From positions 620,001 through 684,000 of the forward strand of contig CP073759.1 in NCBI GenBank assembly GCA_018398995.1: 64,000 nt of DNA. Reading direction: 5' to 3'. The notes under the pieces were generated by a model. That model was given only the letters and a program-made list of their open reading frames with translations, was not told where the DNA came from and searched no databases. The translations under genes were made by a program, and so were the position numbers. Origin of the DNA: Methylophilaceae bacterium (GTDB lineage Bacteria; Pseudomonadota; Gammaproteobacteria; Burkholderiales; Methylophilaceae). This document shows positions 35,009 through 45,272 of this stretch, piece after piece. Position 1 is the stretch's first letter. Each line of letters begins with the position of its first letter.

Positions 35009-35059
35009 AGATGATTAATCGAATAAATTGAATAATTAATGCATTTAGGAGAATTTTAA

Positions 35060-36706
<1,647 letters not shown>

Positions 36707-36813
36707 TTTTTAGCTTCGTATAAGCAGCGATTGCGGCGTTGCATTTTCTTGTCATACTCAATGTATTGTCTACGAAAATGCGCATTGCACTAGCCTCTTA
36801 TACTTGCTAAAAA
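36707..36813. repeat. Long two-stage inverted repeat downstream of groEL
   Basis: Outer arms TTTTTAGC (36707-36714) and GCTAAAAA (36806-36813) pair, then GTATAAG (36718-36724) pairs with CTTATAC (36797-36803), and an inner stem joins GCATTTTC (36741-36748) to GAAAATGC (36774-36781). The architecture resembles the 618-715 hairpin but the sequence differs. It is probably an intergenic repeat family of this lineage. Confidence 0.6.
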
Positions 36814-36831
36814 CTATGCTGACCTAGTATT

Positions 36832-36863
36832 AAAACAAAACCCGCTTAGGCGGGTTTTGTTTT
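36832..36863. terminator. Strong terminator of the groESL operon
   Basis: AAAACAAAACCCGC and GCGGGTTTTGTTTT form a 14-bp stem around TTAG. It is nearly symmetric and can act in both directions. Confidence 0.92.
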
Positions 36864-36962
36864 ATCTACCAATTTTTATTGACGATACTTATTCAAAGAC
36901 TGCAGAAATTAGATTTTAAATTAACCTAAAAACGAATCTATGGTGTTAAGAAGTTTATACAT

Positions 36963-37056
36963 ATCAGCCAGCGTAGGGCGGATTGCAACCCGCCGTATGG
37001 GCTTTTAACCAACTCACAAAAAATCCCATACGACGCAATACGCTTTGCTGATTGAT
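36963..37056. repeat. Intergenic repeat of the GTAGGGCG...GCCGTATG type, in inverted pair
   Basis: ATCAGC (36963-36968) opposes GCTGAT near 37048, and GTATGGG (36995-37001) opposes CCCATAC (37025-37031). The left half carries GTAGGGCGGATTGCAACCCGCC. The right half, read on the minus strand, is GCGTATTGCGTCGTATGGG. A relative of the same skeleton lies at 54119-54157. The rest of the roughly 540-bp groEL to SRPBCC gap shows nothing else. Confidence 0.55.
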
Positions 37057-37243
37057 GCCCTCCAAAATGGTCTATCCGACCACCTATTTTTCTTTTATTT
37101 TTTATTCTGTTGCTTAACTTAATTCTCTTCAAAGCCAATAAAGCCGTATCAAATGTTGCCGTGTGCTAGCCACAATGGGTGTTGTGCAGTATAGTAGGCA
37201 GGCCTATTTTGGGCGTTTGAACGGATTACATAGAAAGGTGATT

Positions 37244-37762
37244 ATGAATAAGTGGTTAGCTGCTTTATTAGCAGCAGGATTAGGTTTTTCTTTAGTGGCA
37301 AATGCGGCGATTGATGAAACAATTCGCGTTAAACAGAGCATTGAAATTAACGCACCCGCAGATAAAGTGTGGGCAACAGTAGGTAATTTTGGTGATGCGA
37401 GCTGGTTACCAGGGATTGCTAAAACTGAGCTTACTGAGGGCAAAGCGGATGAAGTGGGGGCAAAGCGCGTACTCACGTTGCAAGACGGTGGAAATGTGCA
37501 TGAAACACTGACTTCTTTCGATGCCGAAAGTAGGATAATGAAATTTGAAATCACTGAGAGTGTGTTGCCTTTACGTGAGTTTGGTGCAACGATCAAAGTG
37601 GAGGCCGCTGGTGATAAAACTGTGGTGACATGGCGCACCATGTTTAAACGCAAAGACCCAGCCAATCCTGGTGCTGAAGGTCAAGATGATGCGGCAGCGA
37701 AAGCTACTGTAGAGAGTATTTTGGAATCTGGTTTAACTAACTTAAAAAAAATCTCCGAGTAA
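37244..37762 (+). CDS. Secreted SRPBCC (START/Bet v1-like) family protein
   Basis: I use the ATG at 37244 (preceded by GAAAGGTG), which opens a signal peptide (MNKWLAALLAAGLGFSLVANA); the longer frame upstream is not plausible. The SRPBCC fold pattern is visible: IEINAPADKVWATVGNFGDASWLPGI, VGAKRVLTLQDGGNVHETL, and the terminal long helix AKATVESILESGLTNLKKI. The family binds hydrophobic small molecules in a cavity. The ligand is unknown. A good terminator follows. Confidence 0.85.
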   Translation: MNKWLAALLAAGLGFSLVANAAIDETIRVKQSIEINAPADKVWATVGNFGDASWLPGIAKTELTEGKADEVGAKRVLTLQDGGNVHETLTSFDAESRIMKFEITESVLPLREFGATIKVEAAGDKTVVTWRTMFKRKDPANPGAEGQDDAAAKATVESILESGLTNLKKISE

Positions 37763-37772
37763 GCAAGCAAAA

Positions 37773-37802
37773 CAAAAGGCAACCATTGGGTTGCCTTTTT
37801 TA
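37773..37802 (+). terminator. Terminator after the SRPBCC gene
   Basis: AAAAGGCAACC and GGTTGCCTTTT pair around ATTG, with six T residues after the stem. It lies 10 bp after the stop codon. Confidence 0.92.
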
Positions 37803-37860
37803 ATTTCAGTTGGCATAACGCATGCATTTATTACGCAGTGTGGTTAAAAGCCATTAAGTA

Positions 37861-38205
37861 CTATTTATATTTAAAAAAATGTTTTTTGCGCGTTTCTCTT
37901 TCTTGCTCGTATTTTTCTCTTGAAGTTTTTGCTTCAGCTTCTTCTTTTGCTTGCTCTTCAACTTTTTGTTTTGCTTGCGCTACTACTTTTTCTTCTAAAT
38001 CAATAAAACCGTCTTTATTTACGTCTTTACTTTTAAAGCGTTCTAGCATGGCAGCTTCGTGTGCGGCTTTAAATTCTTCGAAGCTGACTTTTCCGTCATG
38101 ATTGGTGTCTGCTTGCATCAGATCACCATTTGCTTCTGCAGCAAGTGCAATCATATTGGTGGTGATTAACAATAATCCTAGTGCAGTCAGATGTCTTTTT
38201 TTCAT
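37861..38205 (-). CDS. Secreted EF-hand (calcium-binding) protein
   Basis: The 114-residue protein has a signal peptide (MKKRHLTALGLLLITTNMIALA), then two EF-hand loops: DTNHDGKVSFEE and DVNKDGFIDLEE. These fit the D-x-N/D-x-D-G consensus with a bidentate Glu at position 12. The C-terminal third is a highly charged, coiled-coil-like helix (KQKVEEQAKEEAEAKTSREK). Calcium binding in the periplasm is predicted; the partner is unknown. Confidence 0.85.
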   Translation of the reverse strand: MKKRHLTALGLLLITTNMIALAAEANGDLMQADTNHDGKVSFEEFKAAHEAAMLERFKSKDVNKDGFIDLEEKVVAQAKQKVEEQAKEEAEAKTSREKYEQERETRKKHFFKYK

Positions 38206-38402
38206 ATCATTCCTGTCTTAAACTGGTGGTTTAATTAAAATCATACAGTGGCTTTGAGCGAAACTCCATGTCTTTATGCAAAACGATCATTGACAAAAAC
38301 AGCCAGTGTAGCGCACACTTGTTTGTGATTTATTGCAATAATCATGCCCTATTGGGTGTGTCAAATGTGAATAACCATTATTACTAATCCATTGAGGATA
38401 CG

Positions 38403-39317
38403 ATGTTGTGTAACCAATCAATTACCTACTCATTAAAAACGATATTTTTAACTGCTCTTGTTTGTGCAAGCCTAATTGCCTGCCAAAAACAAGAGCCTGA
38501 CCCACCAGTTGCAGTTGTATTCACAAAAGTGACAGGCTTAAAGTCGCCCGAATCGGTTGTACAGGCTAATGATGGTAAGATTTATGTGTCTGAAATTAAT
38601 GTATTTGGACAAGATGGTGATGGTCAGATTAGCGTGATAGAAAATGGCCAATTAAGGGTATTTGCAGATGGTTTAGATGATCCCAAAGGCTTAGTCATCA
38701 TTGGCGATTCACTGTATGTTGCAGATAAAACCCAAATTTTAAAAATCCATTTAGCCGATGCAACAAAAAAAGAAATCTTCGTGCCGGCAAGCGCTTTCCC
38801 AAAAGTGCCTCAATTTTTGAATGACCTAGAAGCCGACCCACAAGGCAATTTATATGTGTCGGATAGTGGCGATATTATGGGCACAGGCAAAGGTGGTGCG
38901 ATTTATAAAGTTAATGCTAACGGTGAAGTAGCTGTGTTGGTGGATGGCGCAGACAATCCATTGGTTATCGCACCGAACGGATTACTGGCTGATAATACGG
39001 GCAAGTTTTTACTATTTGTCGATTTTACTTCTGGTGTTTTATATACCTTAAATACCGAAACTGCCGAACTTACTGATATTGAAGCAGGCTTTGGTGGTGG
39101 TGATGGTCTTGTGCATCACTCCAGCGGTACCATGTATGTGAGTGATTGGAAAAATGGGAAAGTATTTGCTATCAGCATCACTGGTGAGGTAACGACCATA
39201 GGCCCACAATACCAAGCCGCCGCTGATATTGCCTTAACCAAAGACGAACGCTATTTAATGGTGCCAGATATGAAGGCTGGTGAATTAGACTTTATTGACT
39301 TGATATCTGTTAATTAA
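38403..39317 (+). CDS. SMP-30/gluconolactonase-like beta-propeller lipoprotein
   Basis: The 304-residue protein has a lipoprotein signal (LTALVCASLIACQKQ). The propeller pattern is VTGLKSPESVVQANDGKIYVSE, DDPKGLVIIGDSLYVADKTQIL, FLNDLEADPQGNLYVSDSG and IAPNGLL, followed by a metal-site-like GGGDGLVHHSSGTMYVSDW. SMP-30-like enzymes hydrolyse lactones using a divalent metal. The specific substrate here is unknown, and it may act only as a scaffold. Confidence 0.78.
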   Translation: MLCNQSITYSLKTIFLTALVCASLIACQKQEPDPPVAVVFTKVTGLKSPESVVQANDGKIYVSEINVFGQDGDGQISVIENGQLRVFADGLDDPKGLVIIGDSLYVADKTQILKIHLADATKKEIFVPASAFPKVPQFLNDLEADPQGNLYVSDSGDIMGTGKGGAIYKVNANGEVAVLVDGADNPLVIAPNGLLADNTGKFLLFVDFTSGVLYTLNTETAELTDIEAGFGGGDGLVHHSSGTMYVSDWKNGKVFAISITGEVTTIGPQYQAAADIALTKDERYLMVPDMKAGELDFIDLISVN

Positions 39318-39344
39318 GCCCAACTAATCACTAGTATGCTCACT

Positions 39345-41156
39345 TTAAGGGGCGATTGGTAAGTCGCCAGCAAATTGCAATGCTGCAAGCCTTGCATATA
39401 AACCCCCTTTTTTACGTAATTTAGCGGCATCACCTATCTCGACAATCTGTCCATTTTCCATCACAACAATTTTATCGGCTTTTTGTACAGTGGCTAATCG
39501 ATGGGCAATAATCAAGGTTGTTCTGCCAAGCATGGCTGCATTGAGTCCTGCTTGCACCAGCGTTTCAGATTCTGCATCTAGTGCGCTAGTCGCCTCATCT
39601 AATAGTAAAATAGGGGCGTCTTTTAACATGGCGCGTGCAATAGCAATGCGTTGTCTTTGCCCACCGGATAAACGCGTGCCGCGCTCACCTAAAAATGTGT
39701 GATAGCCATCTGGCAATTGCGGCACAAATTGCGCCACTTGCGCGGCATGAGCAGCGGCAATAACAGCTTCATCACTTGCCTCTGGCTTGCCGTAGCGAAT
39801 ATTTTCTAGAACATTGGCAGAAAAAATAATCGGGTCTTGCGGCACGATGGCAATGAGACGGCGCAAATCATGCAGACGAATATGATTAATGTTTTGATCA
39901 TTAATGGTGATAATGCCAGTTTGCGCATCATAGAAGCGTAACAATAATTGAAACAGGGTGGTTTTACCTGCGCCGGATGGTCCAACAAAAGCCACGGTTT
40001 CGCCTGCTTTAATGGCCAAATTCACGTTGTTTAATGCTGGTGTTAATGGCCTTGATGGATAGTGAAATTGCACATTATTAAACTGGATATTGGCTTCCGT
40101 TTCACTGGCCAATGCCAATGGCTTATCCGTCTCGATAATCACTGTTTCTGTATGCAGTAACTCGAGCAATCGTTCTGTAGCGCCAGCAGCACGCATAATA
40201 TCGCCCCATACTTGCGCGATTGTGCTCACGCTACCTGCAACCATGGCGGCATATAAAACAAACGAAGCTAACTCACCCCCAGTCATAACCCCTTGACTGA
40301 CTTGTCGCGCACCCAGCCATAACACAAAAATAATAGTGCCCATCACGGCGGTAATAATCACAGCGGTTAATAATGCCCGTACTTTGACACGCCTAATGGC
40401 AGTGATAAAGCTTAGCTGCGCGCTGTTGGCAAAACGATGCGTTTCACGTTTCTCTTGGGTATACGATTGTACGGTTGGCATGGCATTTAAAATTTCACCT
40501 GCCATGGCGGAGCTATCGGCAATGCGGTCTTGCGATTCGCGTGATAGTTTTTTGACTGAACGACCGATTAATACGATGGGGAATATCAGGCAAACCATCA
40601 AACCAATATTAATTGAAAATAAGTAAAAACTGGTCACTGCCAGCATAACCATACCACCAGCAAATTGAAATAGGCTACGCAAACCCATGGATGCAGAGCT
40701 ACCGACCACTGTTTGAATCAGCGTGGTATCTCCCGTTAGTCGAGAAAGCACTTCGCCTGTTTGTAAGGTTTCAAAAAACTGTGGTGATTGCTTCAGCACA
40801 CTGGCATATACTGCACTACGCAAATCGACTGTTACACGCTCTCCTATCCATGAAACCATGTAGTAGCGTGAAGCCACCATCAGCGCCCAAAAAGCGGCCA
40901 ACCCAAATAGTATGCCAAACTTGGTATCAATATTCACTGTTGGTGTTGTGCCTTGACTGCTGCCAAAACCGACATCAATCAAATCACGAAAGGCCAATGG
41001 TACTAGCAATAAAGCCACTGAAGCCAGACTTAATAATACAAAGGCAATTGCCATTTGTAAGCGATATGGTTTTAAAAATGGCCATAAGTCTTTTAAGGAG
41101 ACGATGCGTTTTGATGATGGTATTTGTTTGTTGATTGGTGTGTTGTTTTTTGTCAT
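39345..41156 (-). CDS. ABC exporter, fused permease and ATPase (MsbA/ABCB-like)
   Basis: This half-transporter dimerises to export lipids, peptides or drugs. The 603-residue protein has six hydrophobic helices (about residues 35-310), then the nucleotide-binding domain with Walker A GPSGAGKTTLFQLLL, the signature LSGGQRQRIAIARAML, Walker B ILLLDEATSALDAE and the H-loop IIAHRLATV. The family is close to the ABCB/MsbA-like exporters common in betaproteobacteria. The substrate is unknown. It is divergent from the alpha/beta hydrolase gene. Confidence 0.92.
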   Translation of the reverse strand: MTKNNTPINKQIPSSKRIVSLKDLWPFLKPYRLQMAIAFVLLSLASVALLLVPLAFRDLIDVGFGSSQGTTPTVNIDTKFGILFGLAAFWALMVASRYYMVSWIGERVTVDLRSAVYASVLKQSPQFFETLQTGEVLSRLTGDTTLIQTVVGSSASMGLRSLFQFAGGMVMLAVTSFYLFSINIGLMVCLIFPIVLIGRSVKKLSRESQDRIADSSAMAGEILNAMPTVQSYTQEKRETHRFANSAQLSFITAIRRVKVRALLTAVIITAVMGTIIFVLWLGARQVSQGVMTGGELASFVLYAAMVAGSVSTIAQVWGDIMRAAGATERLLELLHTETVIIETDKPLALASETEANIQFNNVQFHYPSRPLTPALNNVNLAIKAGETVAFVGPSGAGKTTLFQLLLRFYDAQTGIITINDQNINHIRLHDLRRLIAIVPQDPIIFSANVLENIRYGKPEASDEAVIAAAHAAQVAQFVPQLPDGYHTFLGERGTRLSGGQRQRIAIARAMLKDAPILLLDEATSALDAESETLVQAGLNAAMLGRTTLIIAHRLATVQKADKIVVMENGQIVEIGDAAKLRKKGGLYARLAALQFAGDLPIAP

Positions 41157-41266
41157 GGCGTGCGTTTTCTACAGTTAGCTTTGTATGACCTGATGGGTTT
41201 AATAAAGTGCAGTCTCATCTTCACATAGCGCATACAAATTACGGTGAAAGGACTAAAATACTGCAC

Positions 41267-42043
41267 ATGCAATTACACTATCAAAGCGTTGGTCAAGGCC
41301 AGCCACTTATTTTACTACACGGCTTATTTGGTTCTGCCGACAATTGGGGTGTTGTTGCTAAACATTTTTCAACATACTACCAAGTGATTAGCGTAGATTT
41401 GCGCAATCATGGTAGATCGCCCCACCATGACAGACAAGACTATACGCTTATGGCAGAGGATCTGCTTGAACTATGTGATGCACTCAATTTAGATGCTACC
41501 CTGTTACTAGGCCATTCAATGGGCGGAAAAGTAGCGATGCAGTTTGCTGCGCAATATCCTAAGCGCGTTGATCAACTGGTTATTGTTGATATGGCCATAC
41601 GCAGCTATGCCGATGTGCAAACCTATCTCATTGATGCCATGATGGCAGTTGATCTCTCAGTGATGCGCCATCGCCGCGATGTTGATCAAGCACTCAGCAG
41701 CACCATTGACAATCCAAGAGTGCGCCAATTTTTATTAATGAATCTTATCAATCACAATGGCAATTTGGCATGGCGGATTCATTTATCGGCGTTAAAAGCC
41801 AACTATCCTGCAATTCGCCAAGCACTAAATCTACCAATACCGTTTGACAAACCAAGTCTATTTATCCGAGGTGAACGTAGTGATTATGTGCAAGATAAAG
41901 ATGTTGAGCAGATTAAAATCCATTTTACACAATCACAATTTGTTAGTTTGCCAACCGGGCATTGGGTACATGCTGAACAACCACAGGCATTTATCGAAAC
42001 AGTGGCAGAATTTCTGCATCAACCAGACGATTCACCTATCTAG
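41267..42043 (+). CDS. Alpha/beta hydrolase (YbfF-like)
   Basis: The ATG at 41267 (MQLHYQSVG) is favoured over the earlier frame start because the fold begins directly after it. The oxyanion-hole motif is LLHGLFGSADNWG, and the nucleophile elbow is LLGHSMGGKVAMQFA (Ser in GHSMGG). Asp and His follow in RGERSDYV and PTGHWVHAEQP. The YbfF-type esterase profile is good; the substrate is unknown. ung follows on the same strand about 90 bp later. Confidence 0.85.
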   Translation: MQLHYQSVGQGQPLILLHGLFGSADNWGVVAKHFSTYYQVISVDLRNHGRSPHHDRQDYTLMAEDLLELCDALNLDATLLLGHSMGGKVAMQFAAQYPKRVDQLVIVDMAIRSYADVQTYLIDAMMAVDLSVMRHRRDVDQALSSTIDNPRVRQFLLMNLINHNGNLAWRIHLSALKANYPAIRQALNLPIPFDKPSLFIRGERSDYVQDKDVEQIKIHFTQSQFVSLPTGHWVHAEQPQAFIETVAEFLHQPDDSPI

Positions 42044-42130
42044 CACACATGGCTAGCAACACACTTGCTTATTGACGCTTTTGTGCTTCAACGAACATAA
42101 TGCTCACTTTTCAACTGAGACAATACTGCC

Positions 42131-42826
42131 ATGCCAACTGAAAAGCTAGGTCAACTTCACCCCTCATGGCAAGCAGTTATTGGGCAAGCGTTTAATCAAA
42201 CCTATATGCAAAACTTAGGTGCTTTTTTAAAGCAAGAAAAAGCAGCTGGTAAAATCATTTACCCGCCTAGTGAATTGATTTTTAACGCGTTTAATCACAC
42301 ACCGTTTGAATCGGTACGCGTGGTGATTATTGGACAAGACCCATATCATGGACAAGATAATGGCAGGCCACAAGCACATGGCTTGAGTTTTTCTGTACCT
42401 GATGGCATAAAACCACCGCCGTCTTTGATGAATATTTTTAAAGAAATAACGGCCGATCTTGGTATTGGCATGAGTGGTAAAGGTGATTTATCGCCGTGGG
42501 CTGCACAAGGCGTTTTATTATTAAATGCAACATTAACTGTGGAACAGTCTATTGCAGGCTCGCATCAACATCGTGGCTGGGAAACATTTACCGATGCGGC
42601 AATTGCAGCATTAAACACGCAACGCAATAATCTTGTCTTTGTGCTATGGGGAAGTTATGCGCAGAAAAAAGGCAAGGCGATTGATAGTACTAGGCATTTG
42701 GTATTGCAGTCTGTTCATCCCTCACCTTTATCAGCCCATCGTGGTTTTTTTGGTAATCACCAATTTTCGCAAATCAACCAATACTTGCAACAACATGGGC
42801 AAGCGCCAATCGATTGGCAACTATAG
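42131..42826 (+). CDS. ung: Uracil-DNA glycosylase, family 1
   Basis: Ung removes uracil from DNA in base excision repair. The 231-residue protein has the catalytic GQDPYHGQDNGRPQAHGLSFSV (Asp at about residue 70), the region GVLLLNATLTVE, LVFVLWGSYAQKKG and the DNA-intercalating loop HPSPLSAHRGFFG. All motifs are intact. This contrasts with the degenerate glycosylase-fold gene at 20860-21402. Confidence 0.97.
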   Translation: MPTEKLGQLHPSWQAVIGQAFNQTYMQNLGAFLKQEKAAGKIIYPPSELIFNAFNHTPFESVRVVIIGQDPYHGQDNGRPQAHGLSFSVPDGIKPPPSLMNIFKEITADLGIGMSGKGDLSPWAAQGVLLLNATLTVEQSIAGSHQHRGWETFTDAAIAALNTQRNNLVFVLWGSYAQKKGKAIDSTRHLVLQSVHPSPLSAHRGFFGNHQFSQINQYLQQHGQAPIDWQL

Positions 42827-42910
42827 TAAGAATGCCGTGATGGCATATAATGCACACAATAGATACTGTATTATCAATCTGTATTTTATCAATCAGCGAA
42901 GGAACGCCGC

Positions 42911-43573
42911 ATGTATTGTCAACGAATCATGATGATTGCACTGCTATCATTCATCAGTAATCTTGCTTATGCCAATAGTGAAGTGTGTTACCAAACTTCA
43001 CCCAGCCTAGCGACATTAGGTAATGCCTATTATGATTTAGAAAACACCAGCGTATTGTCTGACCCCGAAAAAAACAGAATCAACGCTTTCTTTAGCAAGT
43101 TGGTCGGCAAATGGAGAGGTCATGCGAGCGCAATAGAATGTAGAGGCCCAGATAGAGCGCCGCAAAGGATCGTTCACGATGCAACATTGGATGCCAATGT
43201 GCATATCAACAACCAGATAGGCTTATCGATGCAAGCGAACAAACAATTGATTAAAGCGCGTGTCAGAAAATCGGAGTCACTTTTATTACTGGGTAACAGC
43301 CCTGTATTCGACCTTGCATTTGTTGACGATAATCACCTAACGTTTTCAGAAAAATACAGAAGAATCAACCAGCCAACTCCGCAACCAGACCCTAAGACAA
43401 AAAATAACACTTTAAACTCGACGCAAACAATCGCGCGTGCAACAAGGTTTAGCCGCATGACCGAAACGATTTATCACGTAATCTTGCAGAATCACGCACT
43501 GATTGTTTCAAGATCTTATTACAGTAATGGTGTTTATGCTGGGGAAGATTTGTGGACACTATCCAGACAGTAA
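42911..43573 (+). CDS. Secreted protein of unknown function
   Basis: The 220-residue protein has a signal peptide (MYCQRIMMIALLSFISNLAYA). After it comes a region with FFSKLVGKWRGHASAIECRGP, a small-beta-barrel (lipocalin-like) opening pattern. Alternating strands follow (LIKARVRKSESLLLLGNSP, VFDLAFVDDNHLTFSEKY, TIYHVILQNHALIVSRSYYSN). The barrel reading is only suggestive; no family is recognised. GAAGGA precedes the ATG at a good distance. Confidence 0.55.
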   Translation: MYCQRIMMIALLSFISNLAYANSEVCYQTSPSLATLGNAYYDLENTSVLSDPEKNRINAFFSKLVGKWRGHASAIECRGPDRAPQRIVHDATLDANVHINNQIGLSMQANKQLIKARVRKSESLLLLGNSPVFDLAFVDDNHLTFSEKYRRINQPTPQPDPKTKNNTLNSTQTIARATRFSRMTETIYHVILQNHALIVSRSYYSNGVYAGEDLWTLSRQ

Positions 43574-43663
43574 TAGGCTAGATCGTAAACACTGAATGCA
43601 TGAAGCAGATCCACTAACCATATTGCAGCGACTGTGATTGATTGTCGTTACCGCCATCAAATA

Positions 43664-44845
43664 ATGCATAAATCCCGCCTTGCTAATGTATTGATTACTT
43701 TTTTAAAACTTGGGCTCACCGCATTTGGTGGACCTATTGCACATATCGCTTATTTCCGCAAAGAGCTGATTGAAAAACAACAATGGACCAATGAGCATCA
43801 ATTCAGTCAGTTACTGGCAATTTGTCAGTTTTTGCCGGGTCCTGCTAGCAGTCAATTAGGATTTGCACTTGGCTTTATTCGTGCAGGATGGCCAGGGGCA
43901 TTGGCTGCTTTTATTGCCTTTACTTTACCGTCTGCTTTGTTGCTTGTTGGCTTTGCTTCACTGTTGCCGCTGCTGTCTAACGCACTTGGCGTGGCCTTAA
44001 TTCACAGCTTAAAATTAGTCGCTGTTGTTGTGGTTGCAGATGCCGTATGGGCAATGGCGAAAAAACTGTGCCCCGATCACACCCGTCGTATCATTGCATT
44101 AGTAGCGGCTATTGCGCTACTGATCATACAAGTTGCTTGGGCACACATGCTTGTGATTATCATTGGTGCTGTGATTGGCCTGTTGCTATGCCGTCCAACA
44201 CCCTCAAGCAATGCCATGCCGTTACTCAATATCAACAAACGTTTTGCATGGCTGTTATTCAGTCTATTTATTGTGCTGTTGCTCGCTTCATTGATACCCA
44301 ATCACGAACCAGGATTCATTGCGGTTGGTCAAGCCTTTTATCAAGCTGGCGCTCTTGTCTTTGGTGGTGGACATGTTGTATTGCCGTTATTAGAACAGGC
44401 TGTTGTCGATACAGGCTGGATTAGCAATGCGCACTTTCTGGCTGGATACGGTGCATCACAGGCCATTCCAGGCCCCATGTTTGCTTTTTCAGCCTACTTA
44501 GGTGCCATTATCCCAGACAGTCACAGTATCAATTTTGGCAGTGCATTACTTGCTTTGCTGTGTATGTTTTTGCCAGGCCTTCTATTGATTAGCGCTGCAT
44601 TACCGCTATGGCAATCAGTATCAGCCAATCCTTTAGCCACCAAGGCAATTAGTGGCATTAACGCTGTCGTTGTCGGTATTTTAGCGGCAGCATTGATTCA
44701 TCCAATTGCCATTTCCAGCATTGTCTCAACTATCGATTTCATCATTAGTGGCATTGCTCTTTTCTTGCTAGCCAAATGGCGATTATCTCCATTACTAGTC
44801 GTTATTGGGACGGTGTTGGCTTCTGTGACAATGCACTTTATTTAA
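43664..44845 (+). CDS. chrA: Chromate transporter (ChrA family)
   Basis: CHR-family antiporters export chromate or related oxyanions. The 403-residue frame opens upstream, but the ATG at 43664 leads directly into LANVLITFLKLGLTAFGGPIAHIAYF. It contains two homologous halves: the first has FGGPIAHIAYFRKELIEKQQW and FLPGPASSQLGFALGF. The second has VFGGGHVVLPLLEQAVVDTGW and GASQAIPGPMFAFSAYLGA. This is the long bidomain form. The actual substrate is unproven. Confidence 0.9.
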   Translation: MHKSRLANVLITFLKLGLTAFGGPIAHIAYFRKELIEKQQWTNEHQFSQLLAICQFLPGPASSQLGFALGFIRAGWPGALAAFIAFTLPSALLLVGFASLLPLLSNALGVALIHSLKLVAVVVVADAVWAMAKKLCPDHTRRIIALVAAIALLIIQVAWAHMLVIIIGAVIGLLLCRPTPSSNAMPLLNINKRFAWLLFSLFIVLLLASLIPNHEPGFIAVGQAFYQAGALVFGGGHVVLPLLEQAVVDTGWISNAHFLAGYGASQAIPGPMFAFSAYLGAIIPDSHSINFGSALLALLCMFLPGLLLISAALPLWQSVSANPLATKAISGINAVVVGILAAALIHPIAISSIVSTIDFIISGIALFLLAKWRLSPLLVVIGTVLASVTMHFI

Positions 44846-44858
44846 TCAAATGATAGAC

Positions 44859-44968
44859 AAAAAAAACCCCAACCAAGGGGCCGGCTGGGGTTAAGTGCCT
44901 TTTTTGGAAGGCTTCCGCTCAGGGAGGAAAAAAGCGGAACGGTAACAAAACACAAACATTTTATTACC
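44859..44968 (-). ncRNA. Candidate intergenic small RNA with intrinsic terminator
   Basis: Read on the minus strand, the segment folds as consecutive stems. A 5' stem joins GGTAATAAAA and TTTTGTTACC (44968-44941, one mismatch). A second joins TTCCGC and GCGGAA (44939-44934 and 44918-44913) around a 15-nt loop that contains CCTCCC, complementary to a Shine-Dalgarno core. A third joins GCCTT and AAGGC (44912-44897). Last comes a terminator stem, AACCCCA/TGGGGTT (44892-44865), followed by eight T residues. No ORF lies on this strand. The 5' end is inferred. I cannot say whether it belongs to a known RNA family. Confidence 0.65.
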
Positions 44969-45024
44969 ATGCAAAATAGGACTAAGCATCATTAATGAAG
45001 TTCATCCCATGTGCGCAATTTTTT

Positions 45025-45039
45025 GTAACCAATTGTAAA
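45025..45039. promoter_or_regulatory. CpxR/OmpR-like tandem box upstream of the sRNA candidate
   Basis: GTAACCAATTGTAAA holds two GTAAa half-sites in direct repeat, resembling the CpxR pattern GTAAA-N4-8-GTAAA. It lies about 60-70 bp upstream of the likely 5' end of the minus-strand RNA candidate. The call rests on sequence resemblance only. Confidence 0.4.
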
Positions 45040-45272
45040 TCCCAACGTACACAACGATTGATTAAGTTTGATTTATCACCAGCGAATGTGTGCGGCTTGT
45101 CAAATACGATCGTGTATATGCAGATTAAACGGTTGATGCATTACCCACACCCAATACAATTACCACGATAGATAACCCCTCACATACAAGCACCCTAAAG
45201 GCTGCCTCCACTGTGGTAAACACTAAGCTAAACACTACAGCATTAACTCAGTTCAGGCGCTATAATAACGCC
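45040..45272. other. Upstream region of uvrD
   Basis: This stretch completes the 427-bp gap between chrA and uvrD. Near its end, GCGCTATAATAACG (45256-45269) offers a good TATAAT -10 element within about ten bases of the uvrD ATG, which would give a very short leader. Nothing else is recognised. Confidence 0.35.

Noticed and set aside
36938-37138. 66-residue minus-strand frame downstream of groEL
   Set aside because: It runs through the GTAGGGCG/GCCGTATG intergenic repeat and has no start signal or domain.
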